This document shows positions 44,899 to 53,374 of a DNA stretch of 64,000 bases, in pieces. The notes beneath the pieces were generated by a model, which saw only the letters and a program-made list of their open reading frames with translations, made no database searches and was not told where the DNA came from. A program made the translations under genes and the position numbers. The DNA is from an uncultured Parabacteroides sp. (GTDB lineage: Bacteria; Bacteroidota; Bacteroidia; Bacteroidales; Tannerellaceae), in the NCBI GenBank assembly GCA_949289155.1, contig CASEMX010000004.1:62001-126000 (forward strand), written 5' to 3'. The stretch's first letter is position 1. Each line of letters starts with the position of its first letter.

Positions 44899-46053
44899 AT
44901 GGAAACTTCAACCTATATCTTTTTACAACACTATTGGTGGTTCTTAGTTTCGCTATTGGGCGGGCTATTGGTTTTTCTGCTGTTCGTTCAAGGCGGGCAA
45001 TCTCTCCTGTTTCAAATCGGAAAAACGGAAAGCCAGCAGAAAATGCTGCTGAACTCTACCGGCCGGAAATGGGAATTTACCTTTACGACCTTAGTTACTT
45101 TCGGTGGAGCCTTCTTTGCTTCTTTCCCCTTGTTTTATTCGACCAGTTTCGGCGGAGCCTATTGGGTATGGATGTTAATCCTTCTCTGTTTTGTCCTGCA
45201 AGCGGTTTCGTATGAGTATCAAGCCAAGAAAGGGAATCTGTTGGGTAAACGTACTTATCAAATATTTTTGCTTATCAACGGGCTGCTTGCTCCGCTGTTG
45301 ATAGGTACAGCCGTAGGAACATTCTTTACCGGTGCGGAGTTTCAGGTAAATAAAGAGCACCTGACCGACCTTTCTATGCCGGTAATCTCTACTTGGATGC
45401 ATCCGTTGCATGGTTTGGAGGCGGCACTCAATATTTGGAATCTCTTCTTAGGACTTGCTTTAGTTTATCTCTCACGTGTGTTGGGCTTGCTCTATTATAT
45501 CAATAATATAGACGATGCCGAGATTTATGCAGCCTGCCGTCGGCGCATGAAAAAGGAGAGCAGCGGATTTATCATCTTCCTTGTGGTATTTGTATTCTAT
45601 CTAAGCGTTGCTGAGGGCTTTGCCGTAAATCCGGAGACACAGGAAATCTATATGGAAGAGGGAAAATACCTGAAAAACTTCCTTGAGATGCCGGCTGTAT
45701 TGGCGATTCTTTTGGTGGGGCTTGTTTCTTTTCTCTATGGTGTTATCAAAACAATCAGGAAAGAGGGGTATCGGCGGGGAATCTGGTTCGCCGGAATCGG
45801 TACAATACTCACCGTTTTGGCATTATTGCTCTGTGCCGGTTGGAATAACACCGCATACTATCCGTCGAATGCCGATTTGCAGAGTTCGTTGACGATAGCT
45901 AATAGCTGTTCCAGCCCATTCACATTGAAAGTCATGAGTTTCGTTTCCATTCTGATTCCGTTTGTCCTTGCATATATCTTTTATGCTTGGCGGGCAATCG
46001 ATTTGCGTGGCATCAACCGTACGGAAATGGACCATGATTCGCATACTTATTAA
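44899..46053 (+). CDS. cydB: Cytochrome bd ubiquinol oxidase subunit II
   Basis: 384-residue partner of CydA with about nine helices. Seen: LQHYWWFLVSLLGGLLVFLLFVQGGQSLL, the segment TFGGAFFASFPLFYSTSFGGAYWVWMLILL, and WNNTAYYPSNADLQSSLTIANSCSS, which are typical of the Bacteroidetes form. It follows cydA by 26 bp and is closed by a strong hairpin. The operon is complete, but no cydDC exporter genes are nearby. Confidence 0.96.
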   Translation: METSTYIFLQHYWWFLVSLLGGLLVFLLFVQGGQSLLFQIGKTESQQKMLLNSTGRKWEFTFTTLVTFGGAFFASFPLFYSTSFGGAYWVWMLILLCFVLQAVSYEYQAKKGNLLGKRTYQIFLLINGLLAPLLIGTAVGTFFTGAEFQVNKEHLTDLSMPVISTWMHPLHGLEAALNIWNLFLGLALVYLSRVLGLLYYINNIDDAEIYAACRRRMKKESSGFIIFLVVFVFYLSVAEGFAVNPETQEIYMEEGKYLKNFLEMPAVLAILLVGLVSFLYGVIKTIRKEGYRRGIWFAGIGTILTVLALLLCAGWNNTAYYPSNADLQSSLTIANSCSSPFTLKVMSFVSILIPFVLAYIFYAWRAIDLRGINRTEMDHDSHTY

Positions 46054-46076
46054 ATAGAAATAGGATTCTAACGGTT

Positions 46077-46126
46077 AAAATAGGGGATTCGTATCCGGTA
46101 AAGGTTACGAATTTCCTATTTTTTAT
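46077..46126 (+). terminator. Terminator of the cytochrome bd operon
   Basis: A 20-bp stem with two mismatches (46077-46096 with 46103-46122; arm AAAATAGGGGATTCGTATCC) and a 6-nt loop, continuing into a T-tract. It lies 23 bp after the cydB stop. Confidence 0.88.
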
Positions 46127-46158
46127 GGACATAAAAGCATTAAACAACGAGAAAGTTG

Positions 46159-46166
46159 TACTTTCG
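46159..46166 (+). promoter_or_regulatory. Possible -7 element of the DUF187 gene
   Basis: TACTTTCG, one mismatch to TAnnTTTG, 29 bp before the ATG at 46196. Confidence 0.4.
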
Positions 46167-46195
46167 CGGAATAAAAGACTTAATCGATAAACGAA

Positions 46196-47728
46196 ATGGA
46201 ACGAAAGAATATAATAAAAGCACTATTTCTCTTGCTGATAATAGGTTGTGTAACCTCATGCAAAACCATTGAGACGCCGCAAACGGCGGAAATGCAGGAG
46301 TATCCGAAGCGGGAATTCAGAGGCGCATGGATACAAACGGCTTTTCAAGGCGAATATAAGGAGATGACGCCGGCAGAGATGCGACGGAGTTTTGTCCGTA
46401 AGCTGAATTTCCTGCAAGCCTGTGGCATCAATGCGATTATCTTTCAGGTGCGTCCGGAAGCCGATGCGTTTTATCGCTCGAAGTTGGAACCTTGGAGCCG
46501 TTTTTATACCGGTGAACAGGGGGTGGCTCCGGAAGGGAATTTCGATGTGATGGCTTTTCTTATCAAGGAATGCCATAAACGGAACATGGAGTTCCATGCG
46601 TGGCTGAATCCTTACCGTATCAGCACGGCAGGCAATACGAAGTTTGCCGCCTCACATATCTACCATCGTCATCCGGAATGGTTCGTTACCTACAATAAAC
46701 AGATTCTTTTCGACCCCGGTTTGCCTCAATCCCGGCAGTTTATCTGTAAAGTGGTGAAAGATATCGTCACTCGTTATGACGTAGATGCAATCCACATGGA
46801 TGATTATTTTTATCCTTATCCGGCAGCCGGAGCGTTTTTCCCGGACGATAAGAGCTTTCGGCGATATGGATTGGCAAAAGGGTATAAACCGGAGCAGCGG
46901 GCGGACTGGCGGCGTGAGAATGTCAATCTGCTTATCCAAGAGTTGAAGCGGACCATCCTGCTGAGCAAACCTTGGGTGCGCTTCGGTATCAGTCCTTTCG
47001 GTATTTATCGGAATAAGAAAAGCACGCCGGACGGCTCCGGGAGCAATACAAACGGTTTGCAGAACTACGATGACCTCTATGCCGACGTACTTCATTGGGT
47101 GAAGGAGGGCTGGATTGATTATAATATCCCGCAGATATATTGGGAAATCGGGCATCCGGCGGCTGATTATGCGACACTCATCGGCTGGTGGAGCCAATAT
47201 GCAGGAAATAGTCACCTTTATATCGGGCAGGATGTGGCGCGTACGATGAAGGCTGCCCAGTTGACGGAGAAGATGCGCCTCGAACGCAGCCTTCCGAATA
47301 TTCAAGGGAATTGTTTCTGGCCGGCAAATGAGATTTTGTGGAATAATAAAGGCGTGGCGGACAGTCTGAAGCAGCATTACCATCGGTATCCGGCACTGAT
47401 TCCGGCTTATACGCATTTGCATGACCGTGCGCCGAAACCGGTGAAGAAGTTGAAGGCGGAATGGACTGCTGAGGGCTATATGCTGCATTGGAAGGCGGAA
47501 CAGGATAAGGGAAATCCGGAGCTGGCGACCTATTTTGTGGTCTATCGCTTTGGGAAAAAGGAGAAAATCGACCTCGAGAATCCGGCGCATATCGTAGCGA
47601 TTACCCGGAATACCTATTATAAATTGCCCTATGACGAGGGCGATACGCGCTATCGGTACGTCGTTACGGCGGTCGACCGTTTTCATAACGAGAGCAAAAA
47701 GGGGCGCACGGTGAAAGTGAAACTATAA
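46196..47728 (+). CDS. DUF187 (GHL10) family glycoside hydrolase-like lipoprotein
   Basis: 510-residue envelope lipoprotein with lipobox VTSC (about Cys22). A TIM-barrel-like DUF187 domain spans about 38-410: REFRGAWIQTAFQGEY, NAIIFQVRPEADAFYRSKLEPWS, FHAWLNPYRIS, DAIHMDDYFYPYP, VRFGISPFGIYRNK and NIPQIYWEIGHPAADY. The acidic residues in DAIHMDDYF are likely catalytic. A fibronectin-III-like domain ends the protein (about 425-510). Relatives such as DigH of E. coli cleave denuded peptidoglycan glycan strands, so a cell-wall role is likely. Followed by the longest repeat array of the window. Confidence 0.9.
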   Translation: MERKNIIKALFLLLIIGCVTSCKTIETPQTAEMQEYPKREFRGAWIQTAFQGEYKEMTPAEMRRSFVRKLNFLQACGINAIIFQVRPEADAFYRSKLEPWSRFYTGEQGVAPEGNFDVMAFLIKECHKRNMEFHAWLNPYRISTAGNTKFAASHIYHRHPEWFVTYNKQILFDPGLPQSRQFICKVVKDIVTRYDVDAIHMDDYFYPYPAAGAFFPDDKSFRRYGLAKGYKPEQRADWRRENVNLLIQELKRTILLSKPWVRFGISPFGIYRNKKSTPDGSGSNTNGLQNYDDLYADVLHWVKEGWIDYNIPQIYWEIGHPAADYATLIGWWSQYAGNSHLYIGQDVARTMKAAQLTEKMRLERSLPNIQGNCFWPANEILWNNKGVADSLKQHYHRYPALIPAYTHLHDRAPKPVKKLKAEWTAEGYMLHWKAEQDKGNPELATYFVVYRFGKKEKIDLENPAHIVAITRNTYYKLPYDEGDTRYRYVVTAVDRFHNESKKGRTVKVKL

Positions 47729-47749
47729 ACCGCCGGGATGCTCCTTTGC

Positions 47750-48262
47750 TCTGAGTCACTCAGCAGCGCTGAAAATCCAAAAGGAATGCTTCTGAGTGAC
47801 TCAGAACCTCTGAAAATGGAAAAGGAGTCCTTCCGAGTGACTCAGAAGCCCTGATTTTGCCCATTTTTGCCCTTCTGAGCGACTCAGAAGCTCTGATTTT
47901 GTTAAAATTTGTGTTTCTGAGTGACTCAGAAAGCCCGATTTTCAAAAATGACCCCTTCTGAGTGACTCGGAAGCCCGATTTTGACCATTTTTTGAGCTTC
48001 TGAGTGACTCGGAACGACAATTTTTCTCCGGACATAGGTTCTGAGTGACTCGGAAGCACTTTTTTTGCGCCGGCAGAGCTTCTGAGTGACTCAGAAGTCT
48101 GAAATTTGCCCGATTTCAAGCCTCCGAGCGACTCGAAACCCCAATTCTTGTCCAATTTCAAGTTGCTGAGTGACTCGGAACGATAATTTTTCGCCGGACA
48201 TAGCTTCTGAGCGGCTCGGAAATCCCGCTTTTGTGCAGACATAGCTTCCGAGTGACTCAGAA
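47750..48262. repeat. Array of thirteen 41-42-bp units with CTGAGTGACTCAG dyads
   Basis: GAGTGAC-type landmarks at 47753, 47794, 47835, 47877, 47919, 47960, 48002, 48043, 48084, 48126, 48168, 48209 and 48250: twelve steps of 41 or 42, mean 41.4 bp. The main dyad is CTGAGT-G-ACTCAG with G-T-compatible variants. In several units a second dyad is visible midway (for example TGAAAT...ATTTCA centred at 48109, 21 bp from the main centre at 48088). A 160-codon minus-strand frame here is only repeat translation. It begins 22 bp after the DUF187 stop. Confidence 0.93.
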
Positions 48263-48331
48263 CCCCTGCCTTTCTGCAGGCATATTTATGTTTAATTTCT
48301 CATTTTCAATTTTCCATTCTTAATTATTTAC

Positions 48332-48339
48332 TACATTTG
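48332..48339 (+). promoter_or_regulatory. Predicted -7 element of the DUF2723 gene
   Basis: TACATTTG followed by CAC, 74 bp before the ATG at 48414. TTTTCC at 48310-48315 may serve as the -33 region. Confidence 0.55.
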
Positions 48340-48413
48340 CACTTGTTTTATTGAAAAATAGGGGGATGTAAAGGCATATCCCGGTAAATAAGTCTAAATA
48401 TCAATTATCTAAT

Positions 48414-51400
48414 ATGGGAAATTACAAACTTATCAACAACGTGATGGGGTGGATTATCTGCGTAATCGCCTCTGCCGTTTACTTGATGACAATTGAACCG
48501 ACCGGCAGTTTTTGGGATTGCGGGGAGTTTATTTCTTCGGCATACAAACTTGAAGTCGGACATCCGCCGGGAGCACCTTTCTTTATGCTGACGGCCAATT
48601 TATTTACTCAGTTAGCATCCGACCCTTCTACGGTGGCCAAAATGGTGAATTCGATGTCTGCGTTGTTCAGCGGACTGACCATCCTGTTTTTGTTCTGGAG
48701 CATTACGCATCTGGCTCGCAAGATTATCGTAACGGATGGCGAAGAGATGACGATGGGCCAACTGATTACGATTATGGGCGCAGGTGCTGTCGGCGCATTA
48801 GCCTATACCTTTAGCGATACCTTCTGGTTCAGCGCGGTAGAGGGCGAGGTATATGCCTATTCTTCTCTGTTTACTGCGGTCGTATTCTGGCTGATATTGA
48901 AATGGGAAGAGGTAGCTGACCAGCCTCATGCCGACCGTTGGATTGTATTGATTGCCTATCTGATGGGATTAAGCATCGGGGTCCATCTGTTGAACCTTTT
49001 GTGTATCCCGGCCTGCGTATTGGTTTATTATTATAAGAAATTCCCGAATCCGACGCTGAAAGGAACATTCGTGGCGCTGCTGGTTTCTTTTGTAATCATT
49101 GCCTTGATGATGTTCGGTGTCGTGCAGGGATTGGTTGAAATCTGCGGATATTTCGAATTACTGTTCGTCAATGTATTCGGAATGCCCTATAACTCGGGTG
49201 TATATGCCTATGTAATTGCCCTTGTAGCTGTGCTTATTTGGGCGATATGGGAAACGATGCGCGATGAAATCCATCCGCTTCGGATGAAGGTCTCATTCCT
49301 GCTGGCAGTTACCTTGCTGGGTGTGCCTTTTATCGGCAGCGGTTATATCGTAGCGGCTATTTTGATTATCGCTCTTGGGGCTTATCTCTTCTTGAGCAAG
49401 ACATTGAACATAAAGCTCCTGAATACGGTACTGATTAGCTTGATGGTGGTTGTTATCGGCTACTCTTCGTATGCATTGACGCTGATTCGTGCAACTGCCG
49501 ATACGCCGATGAACCAGAATGCGCCGAGCGATATCTTTACCCTTCGTACTTATCTGGCTCGTGAACAGTACGGACAGACGCCGCTTCTGTACGGGCAGAC
49601 GTATGTCTCCGAAGTAAAACGTCAGAACGAAGGAGGCATGTGTGTCGCAGTATCAAAGGAGGGAAGCCCGGTATGGACGCGAGTGACGAAGAAAGACCCC
49701 AGCGAAAAGGACCGCTACTATGTCTCTCGTCATAATACGGACTATGAATATGTGGACGAACTGAATATGCTCTTCCCCCGAATGTACAGTACGATTCCAA
49801 ATCATATAGAAAGCTACAAGGAATGGGCACAAGTCAAAGGACATCCGGTGAAGTTCAACAGATGTGGCGAGACAGTCTCGGTGATGAAACCGACATTCGG
49901 CGAGAATCTCCGTTTCTTTATCTCCTATCAGTTGAATTTCATGTATTGGAGATACTTCATGTGGAACTTCTCAGGCCGGCAAAATGATATTCAAGGCCAT
50001 GGCGAAGTATCGCATGGAAATTGGATTACCGGTATCAAGTTCATCGATGAGCAGTTGGTAGGTCCGCAAGAGGATATGCCTAACGATATCATCAATAATA
50101 AGGGACATAATGTGTATTATATGCTTCCTTTGTTGTTGGGAATTATCGGGCTGGTCTATCAGGTCTATGCCGGAAGGAGAGGAATACAAGGCTTTTGGGT
50201 GACCTTCATGCTTTTCTTCATGACCGGTATCGCGATAGTTCTCTATTTGAACCAGACCCCCTATCAGCCCAGAGAACGCGACTATGCTTATGCCGGCTCG
50301 TTCTATGCTTTCTGTATATGGATAGGGTTCGGTGTGGCAGCTTTAGTGAAATTGTTGGAACGCTATGCCAAGCTCCCGTCAACTATCGCGGCGAGTGTCG
50401 GTTCGATAGCTGCGCTGTTCGTTCCGTTGCAGATGGCAGCTCAGAACTGGGATGACCACGACCGTTCGGGCAGATATGTAGCTCGGGACTTTGGGGCGAA
50501 CTACTTGAATTCGTGCGACCCTAATGCAGTTATCTTCACTAATGGCGATAACGATACCTTCCCGCTCTGGTATGCTCAGGAGGTAGAGGGCATCAGAACC
50601 GACGTAAGGGTCTGCAATACCAGTTACCTGCAAACCGACTGGTATATCGACCAGATGAAGAAGCAGGCCTACGAATCCGCTCCGCTGCCTATCACTTGGG
50701 ACCATTCGGATTATGTGCAGGGTACGCGCGACTTCGCCTATATCATGCCGATGACTGAGAATCCGATTGACCTCAACACGGCATTGGAATTCGTACGGAG
50801 CAATGACCCGAAGTATAAGAAAATACCGGGCATCAGTCAGCCGTTGGATTATATCCCCTCACAGACATTGACCTATAAGGTCGATTCGGCAGACTTGGTA
50901 AGCAGTGGTATTCTGAATAACATCCAGGTGACTTCTATCCCGAAAGAGATGACTATCGACCTGAAAGGTAAGGATGCCCTCGGTAAACAGGAGTTGATTA
51001 TCCTGAACATGCTCCAAGAAAACAAGTGGAAACGTCCACTCTACTATGCAGTGACGGTCAGCCCGGACCAGTTCGTCAAGCTCGACCCCTATTTCCAGCA
51101 GACTGGTATGGCTTACCAGATTGTTCCGTCAAGAGTACAAGGGACACTTCAGAGCGTCAATACCGACAAGATGTATGATAACGTCATGAACAAGTTCAAG
51201 TGGGGCGGTGTGAATACGCCGGGTATCTATTTGGATGAGAACGTCCTCCGGATGTGCAAGAGCTACAGATATGTTCTGTTCGGTAAGTTGGCTGTCGCGC
51301 TTTACCAGAAGGGAGAGAAGGACAAGGCGCTCAAACTCCTCGACAAGTGCATGGAAGTACTTCCGTCGGAGAATGTGCCGTTAGATTACAGTGCCCTGTC

Positions 51401-51677
51401 GGTTGGCGAGGTCTATTACCTGCTGGGCGAGAAAGAGAAGGGGGCAGCGGTTTATGATGAGCTCGCTGAGAATATGGTACGCAACTTGAATTGGTATTTC
51501 CGTCTGAAGCCGAACCAGTTCGCTTCGGTTGCCGATGATGTGAATACCGATCTCTATACCTTGCAGGAGGTAGTCCGCGTCTTTAAGGAGCATGACCCGG
51601 AACTTCTGAAGAAATATCAGGAGGAGTTCGACACCTTCCGGATGGCTTATGAGTCGCTGAGGCAGCAAGAGCATTGA
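48414..51677 (+). CDS. DUF2723 (GT-C-like) membrane protein with soluble C-terminal region
   Basis: 1087 residues. The N-terminal half has about eleven membrane helices. The first loop carries TIEPTGSFWDCGEFISSAYKLEVGHPPGAP, with an Asp/Glu pair in the place expected for GT-C glycosyltransferases such as protein O-mannosyltransferases. The C-terminal half contains a conserved NGDNDTFPLWYAQEVEGIRTDVRVCN region, then TPR-like helices (about 960-1070, KLAVALYQKGEKDKALKLLDKC). DUF2723 proteins are nearly universal in Bacteroidetes, and a role in protein O-glycosylation or cell-envelope sugar transfer has been proposed. The deacetylase gene begins 2 bp after its stop. Confidence 0.9.
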   Translation: MGNYKLINNVMGWIICVIASAVYLMTIEPTGSFWDCGEFISSAYKLEVGHPPGAPFFMLTANLFTQLASDPSTVAKMVNSMSALFSGLTILFLFWSITHLARKIIVTDGEEMTMGQLITIMGAGAVGALAYTFSDTFWFSAVEGEVYAYSSLFTAVVFWLILKWEEVADQPHADRWIVLIAYLMGLSIGVHLLNLLCIPACVLVYYYKKFPNPTLKGTFVALLVSFVIIALMMFGVVQGLVEICGYFELLFVNVFGMPYNSGVYAYVIALVAVLIWAIWETMRDEIHPLRMKVSFLLAVTLLGVPFIGSGYIVAAILIIALGAYLFLSKTLNIKLLNTVLISLMVVVIGYSSYALTLIRATADTPMNQNAPSDIFTLRTYLAREQYGQTPLLYGQTYVSEVKRQNEGGMCVAVSKEGSPVWTRVTKKDPSEKDRYYVSRHNTDYEYVDELNMLFPRMYSTIPNHIESYKEWAQVKGHPVKFNRCGETVSVMKPTFGENLRFFISYQLNFMYWRYFMWNFSGRQNDIQGHGEVSHGNWITGIKFIDEQLVGPQEDMPNDIINNKGHNVYYMLPLLLGIIGLVYQVYAGRRGIQGFWVTFMLFFMTGIAIVLYLNQTPYQPRERDYAYAGSFYAFCIWIGFGVAALVKLLERYAKLPSTIAASVGSIAALFVPLQMAAQNWDDHDRSGRYVARDFGANYLNSCDPNAVIFTNGDNDTFPLWYAQEVEGIRTDVRVCNTSYLQTDWYIDQMKKQAYESAPLPITWDHSDYVQGTRDFAYIMPMTENPIDLNTALEFVRSNDPKYKKIPGISQPLDYIPSQTLTYKVDSADLVSSGILNNIQVTSIPKEMTIDLKGKDALGKQELIILNMLQENKWKRPLYYAVTVSPDQFVKLDPYFQQTGMAYQIVPSRVQGTLQSVNTDKMYDNVMNKFKWGGVNTPGIYLDENVLRMCKSYRYVLFGKLAVALYQKGEKDKALKLLDKCMEVLPSENVPLDYSALSVGEVYYLLGEKEKGAAVYDELAENMVRNLNWYFRLKPNQFASVADDVNTDLYTLQEVVRVFKEHDPELLKKYQEEFDTFRMAYESLRQQEH

Positions 51678-51679
51678 GT

Positions 51680-52330
51680 ATGTTTATTGAGCAACCTCCG
51701 CTAATTTATCGTCTCCTCTTCCCGGGCGCTCTTTGGAGAATCCCCCGCGAAGAGGAGAAGTGCGTTTATCTGACCTTCGATGATGGCCCCATCCCGGAGG
51801 TGACCCCTTGGGTGCTGGATGTACTGGACCGTTACGGGGTGAAGGCGACCTTCTTCATGGTAGGTGAGAATGTATGGCGTCACCCTGATGTCTTCCGGCA
51901 GGTATTGGCTCGGGGACATCAGGTAGGGAACCATACCTACAACCACGTGCAGGGCATCCGCTATTGGACGCGCAATTATCTGGCAAATGTCCGCAAGGCT
52001 TCCGAGCTGATTCCGGGGCGGCTCTTTCGTCCCCCGCACGGGCACATGCGCGTCCTCCAGTTGCTGACCCTGCGGGCTATGGGCTACAAAGTCGTCATGT
52101 GGGACGTCGTGACCCGCGATTATAGTCCGCATCTGACGCCTCAAGATGTCCTTCAGAACGTCAAGCAGTATGTCCGCAACGGTTCGATTATTGTTTTTCA
52201 TGATTCGCTCAAGGCAGAACAGAATATGCGCTGGGCCATGCCGAGAGCTATCGAATGGCTCATTAATGAAGGCTATAGCTTCCATCTGATAGGAGATGCA
52301 GGGTCTCCCTCTCGTGCAGATGTTTTTTGA
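51680..52330 (+). CDS. Polysaccharide deacetylase (NodB homology)
   Basis: 216 residues from the ATG at 51680; a TTG further upstream overlaps the previous gene and is not needed. Carbohydrate esterase 4 motifs: VYLTFDDGPIPEVTPWVLD (catalytic base and metal Asp), GHQVGNHTYNHVQGI (metal His pair), FRPPHGHMR and IIVFHDSLKAEQNMRW (catalytic His). No signal peptide, but a hydrophobic start (PPLIYRLLFPGALW), so it may be membrane-associated or cytoplasmic. Likely deacetylates an N-acetylated cell-wall or surface sugar. It is coupled to the DUF2723 gene upstream and is followed 6 bp later by queG. Confidence 0.92.
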   Translation: MFIEQPPLIYRLLFPGALWRIPREEEKCVYLTFDDGPIPEVTPWVLDVLDRYGVKATFFMVGENVWRHPDVFRQVLARGHQVGNHTYNHVQGIRYWTRNYLANVRKASELIPGRLFRPPHGHMRVLQLLTLRAMGYKVVMWDVVTRDYSPHLTPQDVLQNVKQYVRNGSIIVFHDSLKAEQNMRWAMPRAIEWLINEGYSFHLIGDAGSPSRADVF

Positions 52331-52336
52331 GAGATA

Positions 52337-53275
52337 ATGAGGTGTATGAAAATAAGTGCAGAAGCAATCAAACGATGGGCGCACGAGGTGGGCTTTTCCG
52401 CCTGCGGCATGTCGCCCGCCGGACCCGTTGAGGCATGGGCGATAGAGGGCTTGGATGCTTGGCTGGAGCAGGGCTGTGAGGCAGGCATGGCTTATATGGC
52501 GAACCACCGCGACTTGCGATGCGATCCGCGCGGATTGTTGGAAGGAGCGCGCACTGTCGTCTCTGTCGCGCTCAACTACTATCCGCCCCGCCGTCGTGAC
52601 CCGCACGAGCCCTACATTGCCTATTATGCCTATGGGAAAGACTATCACGATGTGATGAAGGCGCGGCTCAGGCAGCTCTGGGAGCGCATCCGGGCAGCTT
52701 TGCCGGTGGATGTCGAAGCCGAAGCGCGGCTCTTTACCGACTCGGCTCCGCTCCTTGAACGATATTGGGCATGGCGTTCCGGTATCGGTTGGATAGGAAA
52801 GAACACGACTCTGATTATCCCCCGCGCGGGCTCCTTTTTCTTTTTGGGCGAGATAGTGATGACACTTGAAGCAGACCGCTACGACACACCGATGAGGTCG
52901 CACTGTGGAACTTGCGAGCGTTGCCTCCATGCCTGCCCGACCGGTGCGCTGTGCCGCGCCTACTGCCTCGACGCCCGCCGCTGTATTTCCTACCTGACCA
53001 TTGAACACCGGGGCGAGATACCAGCCAAGTTGGCGTCGAAAGTCCAAGGATATCTCTTCGGATGCGACGCCTGCCAGCTGGCGTGCCCTCATAATCGGTT
53101 CGCCCGCCCTACGGAGGTGGTGGAGTTCCACCCCTCGGCCGATTTGCTCGGGCTTCGGCACGATACTATATATAATATGGTAGAAGATGACTACCGCCGG
53201 CTCTTCAGGGGTTCGGCAGTGAAGCGAGCAAAGTTCGATGGACTCCGGCGCACCATCCGGTCGTGGGATGGCTAA
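52337..53275 (+). CDS. queG: Epoxyqueuosine reductase
   Basis: Last step of queuosine synthesis in tRNA: reduces epoxyqueuosine, using cobalamin and two [4Fe-4S] clusters. 312 residues, normal length. Visible cluster motifs are CGTCERCLHACPTGAL and CDACQLACPHN, with the catalytic region DSAPLLERYWAWRSGIGWIGKNTTLI upstream. An alternative start at Met4 (MKISAEAIKRW) is equally good. It ends a run of three closely spaced genes, although it has no obvious link to the envelope genes before it. Confidence 0.96.
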   Translation: MRCMKISAEAIKRWAHEVGFSACGMSPAGPVEAWAIEGLDAWLEQGCEAGMAYMANHRDLRCDPRGLLEGARTVVSVALNYYPPRRRDPHEPYIAYYAYGKDYHDVMKARLRQLWERIRAALPVDVEAEARLFTDSAPLLERYWAWRSGIGWIGKNTTLIIPRAGSFFFLGEIVMTLEADRYDTPMRSHCGTCERCLHACPTGALCRAYCLDARRCISYLTIEHRGEIPAKLASKVQGYLFGCDACQLACPHNRFARPTEVVEFHPSADLLGLRHDTIYNMVEDDYRRLFRGSAVKRAKFDGLRRTIRSWDG

Positions 53276-53329
53276 CAATCTGAAATAGTTTTGTGCTGAA
53301 TCCTTAATAAATCTGTAATATTGTTCCTC

Positions 53330-53337
53330 TACTTTTG
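53330..53337 (+). promoter_or_regulatory. Predicted -7 element of the second susCD operon
   Basis: TACTTTTG followed by CGG, 38 bp before the ATG at 53375. No inverted repeat like the one before the first susC is present. Confidence 0.65.
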
Positions 53338-53374
53338 CGGCGAATTTGAAAAGATAAAAAGTAGAAACAGAATT

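Noticed and set aside
46652..47686. 344-codon minus-strand frame opposite the DUF187 gene
   Set aside because: Shadow of a well-supported gene on the other strand; no domain recognised.
47760..48242. 160-codon minus-strand frame with SESLR repeats
   Set aside because: It only translates the palindromic array; units of 41 and 42 bp mix frames and there is no start context.
51701..53278. 525-codon minus-strand frame opposite the deacetylase and queG genes
   Set aside because: The plus strand encodes two proteins with complete catalytic motifs; the antisense frame has no recognisable domain and reflects codon bias.
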